Part shown: positions 55,481-64,000 of the stretch, one piece after another
How positions within the stretch are numbered: position 1 is the first letter of the stretch
How the letters are laid out: each line of letters opens with the position of its first letter
DNA from: Anastrepha obliqua
Taxonomy: Eukaryota > Arthropoda > Insecta > Diptera > Tephritidae
Direction of reading: 5' to 3'
DNA: 64,000 bases
Assembly (NCBI RefSeq): GCF_027943255.1
Contig: NC_072896.1
Span: 121,117,879-121,181,878 of the forward strand
Made by a program: the position numbers and the translations under genes
Notes under the pieces: model-generated
What the model saw: only the letters and a program-made list of their open reading frames with translations
The model's database searches: none
What the model was told of the DNA's origin: nothing

Positions 55481-56040
55481 GAAATCCCTTTAGAAAGCAG
55501 AAAATTATGTCCAGGGAAATGAATGTATCAACCAGATCCATGTCAAGACTAATTAGAGATGATCTCCACATGAAAGCCTTCCGTCGCTCAAATGGTCATC
55601 TTTTGACAACGCGCCTGCAGAAAATTAGGCTCAACAGATGCAAGCAGCTTCTTCGGTGGCCCGCCGTCAACGGTCATGAAAATATTATTTTCGCAGATGA
55701 GAAAATTTGCACTGTTCAAGAAGTTTCTAATAAGCAAAACGACAAAATCTATGCTAAAACTTCTAAAGACGCGCAAAATGTTGTTACAAGGGTTCAGCGT
55801 GGCCATCATTGAGCCTCCGTAAAGGTTTGGTGGAGAGTGTCTTGTAAAGGCGTTACATTTCTTCATTACTGCAAAAAAGAGGTTAAGACCGGGGTGAACC
55901 AGGTGTGCCATGAGGATGGCTTAGAAGGCGTGGGGAAGCAGTTGAGCAGTACTTTCTTCAATGAAGAACAATGAATCTTCCACGAAAATTCCGCTTCAGT
56001 CCATAACGCAAAAACCGCCCAGCAGTGGAAGCGAAGTTAT
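55437..56040 (+). pseudogene. ITm-type transposase relic, N-terminus to second catalytic box
   Basis: ERILRNPFRKQKIMSREMNV, STRSMSRLIRDDLHMKAFRR, CKQLLRWPAVNGHENIIFAD (first Asp in FADEK), NKQNDKIYAKTSKDAQNVV and RVQRGHH form one open frame to 55812. The second box follows in another frame as IFHENSASVHNAKTAQQW, with Asp replaced by Glu. The family resembles maT/DD37D relatives. It stops before the third acidic residue. Confidence 0.7.
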
Positions 56041-56079
56041 TGCATCTAAAGTGTCAGTATAATTGTGTCATCGGTACAA

Positions 56080-56460
56080 AAATGAGTTTCGAACAAAGAG
56101 CTAATATCAAGTTTTATTTTAAAATCAGTAATACATACAGTTTTGGGAATGTTGCCTATCTCGTGCCAGAGTTAATGATTGGTTTACATGTTTCAGCGAT
56201 GGTTGTGAGGACATAAATGACAATGAGCATACGGGTTGCCCAAAATTAGTATCACCGAAAATTCCATCGAAATTGTTCGTAAATTTATCAAAAATGAGCC
56301 GAAGAAAAGATGAGAACTTCCTTTACAACATTGTAACTGCTGACGAAACGTGGAGTTTCCAACATGATCATGAAACTAAGCCGAATGGAAGGCCCCAGAT
56401 GAGCCACCGCCCAAAAATCGTGTTTGGAGAAGTCGAAAATCAAGTCGAAGCTCATTTGTT
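56080..56460 (+). pseudogene. mariner transposase N-terminal relic (HTH_48-type)
   Basis: MSFEQRANIKFYFKISNTYS, then NDNEHTGCPKLVSP, VRKFIKNEPKK, FLYNIVTADETWSFQHDHET (first catalytic Asp) and KPNGRPQMSHRPK. This follows the layout of mariner proteins starting MS.EQR..IKFC.KLGK. The linker between the two helix-turn-helix motifs is deleted and frames shift. Confidence 0.7.
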
Positions 56461-56820
56461 TTGGTCAGGTAGATATCCAACTTTCTGCCCATCGATTTGG
56501 TGGTCTTCCTGGTTGTCTTCTTCCTTCTGGTATCCCATCTGGCGCTATTTTTAACAACCGATTGCTAGGGGCTCGCGTCACATGTTCGGTCCATGCTCGT
56601 CTTCTGGCTCCTACGAATTTTGCAATGTCGGTCACACCTGTTCATGTTCTTATCTCCTCGTTTCTTATTTGGTCTAGTCAAGTTTTTCCAGCTATGGTCT
56701 ACGGGCATGCATTTCGGCAATCCGCAATCATTGCTTCGTTTTCATGTTTTCTGCGCAAACCTATGCTCCATAAGTTAATATTGGCCGTACAGTTGTTTTG
56801 TAGATTCGTGTTTCCTTTTT
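56460..56820 (-). pseudogene. Non-LTR ORF2 C-terminal fragment, antisense
   Basis: The minus strand reads KKETRIYKTTVRPILTYGA, LRIAEM, then DIAKFVRARRRAWTEHVTRA and EGRRQPGRPPNRWAESWIST. TVRPILTYGAE and GRRxPGRPPxRW are typical of the segment after RT. It probably belongs with the RT piece at 57665-58160 on the same strand, the two being separated by the mariner at 56830. Confidence 0.7.
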
Positions 56821-56829
56821 AATTTTCAT

Positions 56830-57660
56830 ATAAAGGGTTTCCCAATAACAGGTGTTATTTTGAATAGCCCGCTAGTTCGGTAGATGTCACTTTTGAAGCA
56901 GTCATTTTTTCTGATATTTGTCAAGTAGAAACTACGCCGTTAATAAAAATGGAATGATACACGCTTAAGCTACACATTGAAATTATTAAAATTCACTATA
57001 AAAATGGCGAAAATTTGGCAGAAACGGTTCGTAAAACTCGAACAATTCAATACAGAAATTGGTGAACAAATTCGAGCTGTTGGGACAAGTTAGTGATGTG
57101 AAGAATAAAACCCGTGCACGTCGCTCAAGAACAGCCGAAAATATTGCTGTTGTAGAGGAAAGTGTTGAGGAAAACCCAGGTTTGTACATTCCTCGTCGTT
57201 CTTTGGAATTAGGCATTCCACAACGGTCATTACACCGTATTTTGCATAAAGATTTGGGTCTTAAGGCTTATAAAGTCCAGTTAACACAAGAGCTCAAGCC
57301 GGCCGATCATCAATAAAGCGGTGGCTCGGTGGCTTCGTCAACAAGCAAAATTGTCGGATCTGGGGCTTAGGAAATCCAAGAGTTATTGTTAAAAAGCCTC
57401 TCTATCCTCAACCTGTAACTCTTTTGTGCGGTTTATGGTCCGGCGGAGTCATTGGACCTTACTTTTTCGAAAATAAAGCTGGAGCAACAGTTACAGTGAA
57501 TGGATGGCGCTATCGAGAGATGATTAACGATTTATTATGGTCGGAAGTAGATGGAATTAATCTGGAAAACGTATATTTTCAACAAGACGGCGCTACGTGC
57601 CACACAAGCAACGAAACCATTGATATTTTACGGGAAAATACCTCCAACAACACTTCTTAT
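56830..57660 (+). mobile_element. Second rosa-related mariner, right end missing
   Basis: AAAGGGTTTCCCAATAACAG at 56832 is the likely left end. The transposase relic reads KLHIEIIKIHYKNGENLAET, NKFELLGQVSDVKNKTRARR, VEENPGLYIPRRSLELGIPQ, RSLHRILHKDLGLKAYKVQL (paired helix-turn-helix), CGLWSGGVIGPYFFENKAGA and YFQQDGATCHTSNETIDIL (second Asp). The part after that is lost at 57645, where antisense RT sequence resumes. The first Asp segment is also deleted. Related to, but clearly diverged from, the 52923 copy. Confidence 0.8.
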
Positions 57661-57664
57661 TGCA

Positions 57665-58160
57665 AAACCCTTTACTAGTTTTTCCAAACGATGCTCTTTG
57701 TATACAGCCAGTCGCCTTACCTCTGAGATAATTTTACCCATAATAAGATTTAAAAGTTGTGGACTTAAGCAGAAACCTTGCCGTATTCCGGTAGTGCAAT
57801 TTATACTCTTGGTATACCTATCATGTACCGTTATTTCTTTGAGCGCGCGGGATTAAGATCGCTGATGACTTGTAGAAATTGTCGAGGCACCTCTATTTCT
57901 TTTGTTTTGACTCGGTCAAACGCTTTTTTAAGATCAACAAAACACATACAAGCAGGACTCGCTTGACTTTTCCATAATTTGTTGTAAAATAAATATACAG
58001 TCCGTTGTGGACCTCTTTTGATGAAAGCCTAGCTGTTTCTCTTGCTCTTGTAAGTGAGGACGGAGTTGCGACAACAAAATTTTAGCGAAAAGCTTAGCAC
58101 GGTTATACCGCGATAATTCTGTGGATCAGCTTTCTTGCCTTTTTTATTTCTCTTATTTTT
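57665..58160 (-). pseudogene. Reverse transcriptase palm fragment, antisense
   Basis: On the minus strand, with shifts: ADPQNYRGITVL, FAKIL, QEKQLGFHQKRSTTDCIF, LQQIMEK, CMCFVDLKKAFDRVKTKEI (first RT Asp in VDLKKAFD) and GIRQGFCLSPQLLNLIMGKI. These are RT boxes 2a to 4. YADD is not present here. Same strand and presumably same element as 56460-56820. Confidence 0.75.
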
Positions 58161-59548
58161 TTATTGGTCCAGTTCCTTGGTTCAATGTAGCGTCCATTAC
58201 TTTCGTCCGTTGTTGTTTAGCAATGCTTCTTAGCTGTTTGCCTAGAGCTTTTTCTGATGCTTTCTAAATATTGGATTTAATTTTTAATAATTTCATTCCC
58301 TCGCAAATGCTATGTGAAACAGAGTTCCAAATTTTATACGAGATTCCAAAAAATTTATTAAATTTTTATCAGAATTTTAAACATTTTAATCCGAATTTTT
58401 ATTATTATACATTTTTTGAGTATGCAGTTTTATAAACCATTAAATTTTGGAGAACAAAGTGAAAGTTTGAAACTCCTAAAAAATCAAGTCGGTTTTTACT
58501 AATTTTTTTTATAGAATTAAAAAAAATCCATTTCGTGTGCTCCGTTTTTGTTTTCCATCTATGAATATTTTTATTGAGTAAATATAAAAACTCGTATAAG
58601 TATAAAAACTTATTATCTCCCAACGACGTTGGAAAAGTACAGCAACCCGAAGCTTTGCACTCAACCACCGTTTTTTCCCCTTCAATTCCATATAAACTAA
58701 ACAATTCATTCTCATTAAATTTGATGACAAAGTCAGCTCTATAAATATTATCACAAAACAAAAATCAACAGCCATTTGCTAATTTGAGTAACAATCGTTA
58801 ACGAGCTCGCGTTTATTTCCGGTCCGATTGTGGCGCATAAAAACTGATTAAAAACAACATTGCTGCAAATTAACACAAACCAGCCTGACTAAACATTAGC
58901 GCGATTGCATCGCTTGAATGCCATGTGGCTGACCTCACATGGCACACCTGTCAAACCGCATACACACACACACACATACACGTTTATCTAAGCGTGCACA
59001 TGCAGTCAGCCACAATGCAAATCCAATTTTGGCGAGCAATCAGCTCGTGACCTTCGGGGTAGAAAATATTTTCAACATGCAATTGAGGCAAACTAATAAT
59101 TGTCCCGGTAATTAAAAAAGTTCAGTGCAGCTGGCAACGACAACTAATATAAAGTAATATTATATTAGTATTTTACACAACTACACTTTCCATTTGTGCA
59201 AATTTTAAATTGCTAATTATTTAGCATTTGTTGTACGCTTTTCTCAGTTAAGTTATATTTTTAGGATGTTAGAAAAAAGTCGGCCTTTTCAATTATTTAT
59301 TTGTATTTTAAACTTAATTGCAGTTAACTTTTACTGATCTGCTGATTTATGGATCAAAAATGCATTAAATATTCTGACAATGTTTTAATTTTGTCTCCAA
59401 CAAGTAGCTGTTATTCATTTCTGCTTTGATTTGATATTTTTGCTGTGGCCATTTATGAAGAAAAATAAATTTTCAAATTTTTCACGATTTTCTTTTCTTA
59501 ATGTTAAAGTTTCAAGCAATTTTCTTCAAGCAAATTAAAAAAATAAAC
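58161..59548. other. Spacer without recognisable gene
   Basis: AT-rich; a CA run at 58960-58982. The 118-residue minus frame at 58405-58758 has no motif I recognise and AT-driven composition. Confidence 0.4.
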
Positions 59549-59712
59549 AGTGCGGTCACGTTAGAACAGTCGCTTGTGCAGTATTTTGTGTCAATCTCAA
59601 ATAACACTCGATCAAGTGTATTTTTTACGTGCCAAGGTGCCACCAATTATTAATTCAAACTCTCTTTATAACACCAGTTAAAAACTAATTTGCTTATTTT
59701 TGACAAACCACT

Positions 59713-60040
59713 ATGGAAGAAGACCGCGACAGGGGTAGAAGTAACTACTTCACCATCTTAGTGGAAGAACCAAAAACTAAACGAAAAGCCTTCAATGTAA
59801 GCAACCACTATGACTTTCCAGCGCTAAAAACTATCAAGCCCGCAAGTACCCAACAAAACTTATCATGCCCAACATTCGTATTAATAAAAAGCAAAACCGA
59901 GAAATCAATTAAAACCTACAATATTTTCGCAGTCAGCAAAGCACTAGAATCGATAACAACAGAAAAACCTTTAGAAATATCATTCACTTAAGAAGGAGAC
60001 TTACTTATTCTAGTTAAAACTCAACAACAGGCGAATAAAT
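59713..60040 (+). pseudogene. ORF1 (gag-like) N-terminal part of the I/jockey-group element
   Basis: MEEDRDRGRSNYFTILVEEP starts 93 codons up to a TAA at 59989-59991; the frame continues EGDLLILVKTQQQANKY. In ORF1 proteins of this group the phrase (G)DLLI.V.....A is the first RRM-like strand, so the stop is probably a mutation. The sequence then meets the piggyBac left end. The continuation lies at 62399. Confidence 0.7.
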
Positions 60041-60044
60041 ACCC

Positions 60045-62325
60045 TAACCCATTTTCGGCAGCTGGTCGATTTTTCGACCAGCAACTTCGGACTCCAATAT
60101 CTCAGAAACTAAATGTAAATTTATTGATCAGTTTTCACAAGTTTTAAATTTGGAATTTAGTTAATTTCCAGAGCATAATTTTTTAAGAAAAAAAGGTTCA
60201 GGGCAGATTTTTGTAAAAGAATGAAATTACCACTATTTTTACGTGTTTTTTGTGCAGATGAAAAAATAATGAAAAACAAAAAAACAAATAATTGTTACTA
60301 ATTTATTGTGAAGAGAAAAGATGAAATTAAGAGAATCAAAAAAGTAACATACCGATATTGCAATAATTTTTACTGTTTCATGGACGTAGACTTTAGTGGT
60401 CGAGAAATCGACCGCTGGCCAGGAACTGTCATGTAGGATAGAACAAAATCTAGCAATATTTTTTTCTTATTGAAAGAGATGGAAGTGATTATCTTTGTGG
60501 TATAGGAAAGGTACTACCCCTGCAGGGAAAATCACTACTAGTGAACCAAATTCTAGTTCAGCACTCGTACCTTTCCTCCAAAATCGAACCTGTCCTATAT
60601 TGGATGGTACGGGACTATTAGAAAATACCTACAAATCGAACTAGTTCTCATTCATCTAATATCGAACTAGGGCGGAACTATCCTAAAAGGGATGCAGCGG
60701 TGGAATGTTGGCATTCCCCTAAGATTTTTAGTTCTAGAGTTTTTCGCTTGAGTAAATCGGATTTTGCCCGTCCCATATGGCGAAAACCCAGAGATTTTCA
60801 ATACACAAGGACCGCAATAAATGTGGAAGCAATCAAATTGGAAGAAATGTTTTCTGAAATTAGTAAGCAATCAATCCTTTTTGTATACGTATATATAATT
60901 GCACTATTTTGTAGGCTCAAAATCCCCCTATGATCTCTTTACATTGTTTTTTGATCACAAATATTACCACTTTCACAAATGAGTATGCAAACCAACACAA
61001 TGCTCCAATTAACATCACGCCAATCGAAATACGTAGGTTTATTGGAATATTGTACCTATCGGGGTACCATACTTTGCCACACATTGACCACTACTGGTCT
61101 GTTCGACCGGACATGGGAGTTCCAATTGTGAAGCAGGCTATGAGTCGTAATTGGTTTAAAAAAATTAAGCAGTTTTTCCATCCCGCTGACAACACGAATT
61201 TAAACGCAGCAGATCGTTTTGCGAAAGTTCGTCCTATTACTGACGCTCTCAACAAAAAGTTTATGCAGCTTGGAGTCTTTAGCCATAATCTCTCTATAGA
61301 CGAACAGATGATTCCATACTTTGGACGCCACTCCTGCAAAATGTTTATCAAGGGAAAGCCAATCCGGTTTGGGTTTAAAACGTGGTGCTTGTGCTCTGAA
61401 AGTGGGTACTTATTTTCTAGTTCATTGTACGGGGGAGCAGCAACCCCTCACGATAAAACTATTGGTCTAGGCGCACAAACAGTCTTAAACTTGCTTGCCA
61501 ACGTATCTGACCCTGAGTGCCACATCATTTTCTTTGATAATTTTTTTCTCTTCATACCATCTAATGTGCCCTCTGAACGAACGTCGATTTTTTGCAACTG
61601 GTACTATACGCGAAAATAGAATGGGCGATTCTCCTTTGAGAAATTTAAAAAAATAAATACGAGGAACATTTGACCAACTACTTGATCATCAGCAAGAAAC
61701 ATTGACTGTTCGGTGGAATGATAATGCTGTAGTCAATGTTATAACTAATAACTCCACAGTCAATCCAATTATTAGCACTAAAAGATATTGTCGGAAGAAA
61801 AAACAAACTATCACTATCCCGCAGCCAAAAGCTATTCAAGAGTATAATCATGACATGGGTGGTGTGGATCTCCATGATAATGCGATGGCAAATTATAGAA
61901 TAAAGTCACAACAGAATTATTGAATTACGACAAGGACCAGGACGAGTATGAAAATGAAAACGAACATGGAGATGAAGGTCCATCGAACCTTTCTCGGATC
62001 AATGAAAGGGTACACGCCGCCATGAGAAGCATTGAAAACAAATTTTGGCGGTGTAAATTTTGCAAGAAACATACTATTTTTGCTTGCAAAAAATGCAATA
62101 TTCCTTTACATACTAAATGTTTTGATGATTATCATAAAAATTTGTAAGCTGACTTTTCTATCAATAAAACAACAAAAAAATATTTGTATTTGAAATAAAA
62201 TGAAATAAATTGACTTCGTGTGCTAAATTTTTTTCATAAATGTTGCATGTTTTTTTAATATATTTGACGGTTTTTGGCCAGTGGTCGATTTTTCGACCAG
62301 CCCATATCTAAAACCCCGATGGTCA
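60045..62325 (+). mobile_element. piggyBac-class transposon inserted in ORF1 of the I/jockey-group element
   Basis: CTAA then CCCATTTTCGGCAGC at about 60045 is the likely left end (TTAA changed to CTAA). TGGTCGATTTTTCGACCA, a short hairpin, occurs at 60068-60085 and again at 62288-62305, with a variant, GTGGTCGAGAAATCGACC, at 60393. They bracket the transposase gene. The right end is uncertain, near 62325. CCCTGCAGGGAAAATC and CGAACTAGT words at 60528-60672 resemble those beside the piggyBac relic at 51387. Confidence 0.75.
60690..62147 (+). pseudogene. piggyBac transposase, broken but with all three acidic boxes
   Basis: The N-terminal part is AAVECWHSPKIFSSRVFRLS and TAINVEAIKLEEMFSEI. A GT-AG segment at about 60861-60913 may be a 53-nt intron before SPYDLFTLFFDH. 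The 229-codon frame at 60930 has IEIRRFIGILYLSGYHTLPH, LSIDEQMIPYFGRHSCKMF (Asp124), KTWCLCSESGY and CHIIFFDNFF (Asp203). The third box, YNHDMGGVDLHDNAMANYRI, is near 61845-61905. The C-terminal zinc-binding segment WRCKFCKKHTIFACKKCNIP with LHTKCFDDYHKNL closes at 62147. Frameshifts near 60930 and 61600 and a stop at 61921 inactivate it. Confidence 0.85.
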
Positions 62326-62398
62326 GAATTTTTTTTTTTTTTTAATTTTTCTTGATTATGGTCCTATAAGCACTGACTAAAAAGGAAATGGAAAAATT

Positions 62399-62905
62399 AT
62401 GTCGAATTCGTGTAGCGGCCGAAGATGGGTTAAAGCAACACAATTCTCAAATATTTGCAATATATCTGTCTCTCTTCACCCAACGCTCAATATCTCAAAA
62501 GGTGTAATATACTCCGGAGTATTAAAAGACTTAAGAGAAGATGAAATCGTAGAAGGGTTGAAACAGCAAGGCGCAGTAGAATGCAAAAAACTCAAAAAAT
62601 ACATAGAGGGAAAACTCACCAACACCCCTCTGCACATCGTTTCCTTCAGCACCTATATTCCACCAAAAGAAGTGAACGTAGGATGGCTTAAAATAAAAGT
62701 TGAGCCATATATCCTATCTCCTAGTCAATGTAAGAACTGCTTCAAGATCGGTCACACAGCTAAACATTGTACCTCTGAAGCAAAATGCAATGTATGCTTA
62801 TCTAGCATTCACTACCCCGAAGCAACTGCCATCTATAACGCCTGTGAAATAGCAGAAAAAAACGGAGGAAATGGCTTATCTGCAGTGACTCACTTTCAAC
62901 TTTGA
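62399..62905 (+). pseudogene. ORF1 C-terminal part fused to a stub of RNase H
   Basis: Residues 20-95 (NISVSLHPTLNISKGVIYSG, VEGLKQQGAVECKKLKKYI, PLHIVSFSTYIPPKEVNVGW) form the RRM-like domain of I/jockey ORF1, followed by CKNCFKIGHTAKHC (CCHC knuckle) and the start of a second, CNVC. At about codon 140 the text changes to AIYNACEIAEKNGGNGL, the Glu box of RNase H (FQAECLAIYNA in intact relatives). A 169-codon frame therefore spans the deletion joint and stops 25 codons later. Confidence 0.8.
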
Positions 62906-63506
62906 CTTCAATAAAAAACATAAACAACAACGATACATTGATATCTCAAATCAGAGATACGCTAATATTAAACCCTGAAAAAATAAAGTTGTTTTGGATC
63001 CCTCGCCATATTGGAATACGTGAAAACACCTTAGCAGACGCAGCAGCAAAACTTGCCACCAAGTCGCCGTTTTACAGAACATACAGCTTTAACAAGGCGA
63101 CCTAAAAAACGCAACCAACAAACCAAATCGACAACAAATGTTACAACGATGTCAAAACATAAACCATTATTATAAATGCATTAATCCAAGCTTCATCCCT
63201 CCAATCTTCCCAGCAACAACCACAAGGCGAAACAAGATTATTTATACCCGTTTTCGGCTGGGACATACACGCCTGACCCACAGCAACCTCTTTCAAAACA
63301 ACAATCCACAAAACCACGTTTGTCAATTCTGCAACGAAGAGATCCTTTCTATCAAACACATCGTTACAAATTGTGAAGCATTACATTCAATAAGGCAATC
63401 AATATCCAGCCACACAATAGAAGAACTCCTGTCCGAAGTAAACGCAGAAAACATTAAAAGATTTATACACTTTATTTACAGAATTAATTTGTACTGTGAA
63501 ATATAA
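62820..63506 (+). pseudogene. ORF2 remnant: RNase H end and C-terminal domain
   Basis: After the joint: DSLSTLTSIKNINNNDTL (catalytic Asp region, shifted at 62890), LFWIPRHIGIRENTLADAAA (usual PGH changed to PRH), then RNKIIYTRFRLGHTRLTHSN, CQFCNEEILSIKHIVTNCEA (Cys/His knuckle) and ELLSEVNAENIKRFIHFI before the stop at 63504-63506. The TR.R.GHTRLTHS and CxxC...H...C order is the normal end of I-clade ORF2. One frameshift separates the two halves. Confidence 0.8.
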
Positions 63507-63619
63507 AATTTAATACTTATGATACGTAAGGCTGATGGCCTAGCCGCTAATGCTTTTAAAATCTTTGTCATTGTAATTAATTGCTTTTCCAATTTTTAAA
63601 TAAAATAAAAAAAAATTTT

Positions 63620-64000
63620 TTCAAGACAAACACGATTTTTAGAAATTAATGATGATTTTAATTGTGGATTGCCATAATATAAAATTTGTTCAACATAAAA
63701 CTTTAAAACGCTATAAATCTCTTCGTTTATCAACCGAGGTCATTTAAATGAAAAATATTTTTTTTAATTTTTAATAAAATTTGAAACTTTCAACAAATTT
63801 TTTTCTACACAGAAACGATTTTTAGAAGTTCAGCTAACGATGTACTTGCGGCGATCTAAAAATTTTGCAGCATTCGTTACTCCTTTGATTTCTGATGAAT
63901 ATTCTATGCTTGACCTTCTCTGATCTTCAATTTGACCCCGGAACGACAAATTGACAACGAATTCGGACTCAGCAACCCCAAAGGCATATATTTTAATTTT
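63620..64000. other. AT-rich spacer with a possible two-unit repeat
   Basis: TTTTTTCAAGACAAACACGA plus TTTTTAGAA near 63618 and TTTTTTCTACACAGAAACGA plus TTTTTAGAA near 63801 look like two copies about 182 bases apart. No gene seen. Confidence 0.45.

Larger units (their letters stand above)
59549..63615 (+). mobile_element. I/jockey-group non-LTR retrotransposon with internal deletion, split by a piggyBac element
   Basis: The 5' end CAGTGCGGTCACGTTAGAAC at about 59549 looks like a genuine start, 164 bases before the ORF1 ATG (59713). ORF1 is interrupted by the piggyBac at about 60045-62325. Near 62818 ORF1 sequence passes directly into the RNase H part of ORF2, so endonuclease and RT are deleted. 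The 3' end is GGCTGATGGCCTAGCCGCTA and AAATAAAATAAAAAAAAA at 63597-63615. RNase H plus CCHC gag favours the I clade. Confidence 0.85.

Noticed and set aside
58405..58761. 118-residue minus frame as a possible host gene
   Set aside because: AT-driven composition, overlapping alternative frames, no recognisable domain, no conserved start context.

Overview
This is eukaryotic DNA from an insect, most likely a true fruit fly (Tephritidae). The evidence is rosa-type mariners (an ITm family first described from Ceratitis rosa), short GT-AG introns inside transposase genes, tRNA-derived SINEs, fly-type non-LTR retrotransposons and many CA/TG, CAA and TTTTA microsatellites in AT-rich spacer. I recognise no host protein gene, no rRNA gene and no genuine tRNA gene. 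The window reads as an intergenic or intronic graveyard of transposable elements separated by unique-looking spacer.

Layout. 1-4618 (-): RNase H-bearing non-LTR element of the LOA/R1 group, with ORF2 open past the left edge and ORF1 broken by one stop. 4619-5490: two oppositely oriented pieces of another non-LTR element. 6691-9839: a complete but decayed pogo/Tigger transposon carrying two later insertions. 11265-14560 (-): an RTE-type element with an intact 994-residue ORF. 15543-17936: a TTAA-flanked MITE followed by 1.66 kb of AT-rich quasi-repeat. 17942-30316: SINE pieces, non-LTR relics (one hit by a pogo-type MITE), a mellifera-type mariner and a Tc1 relic with an intron. 30482-34915 (-): an R4/Dong-like element with a restriction-like endonuclease, enclosed on both sides by a TTTTA array. 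36798-41430: SINE, mariner relic, second TTAA MITE, second R4/Dong-like copy also abutting T-rich repeats, and a degenerate tandem repeat. 42390-50240: Tc1, maT-like and CR1-like relics, with a Helitron inserted in an RT gene. 51387-58160: piggyBac relic, rosa and other mariners, antisense RT fragments. 59549-63615 (+): an I/jockey-group element whose ORF1 is split by a piggyBac element and whose middle is deleted, so ORF1 runs directly into RNase H.

The most informative points are the nested insertions in which removing the younger element restores the older reading frame (rosa in Tigger, Helitron in CR1-like RT), and two related R4/Dong-like elements lying next to TTTTA-type repeats, which suggests insertion preference for a pentanucleotide microsatellite. 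Coordinates of TIR-bounded elements are precise; those of degenerate fragments are approximate. All family assignments were made by eye from motifs, without database searches.
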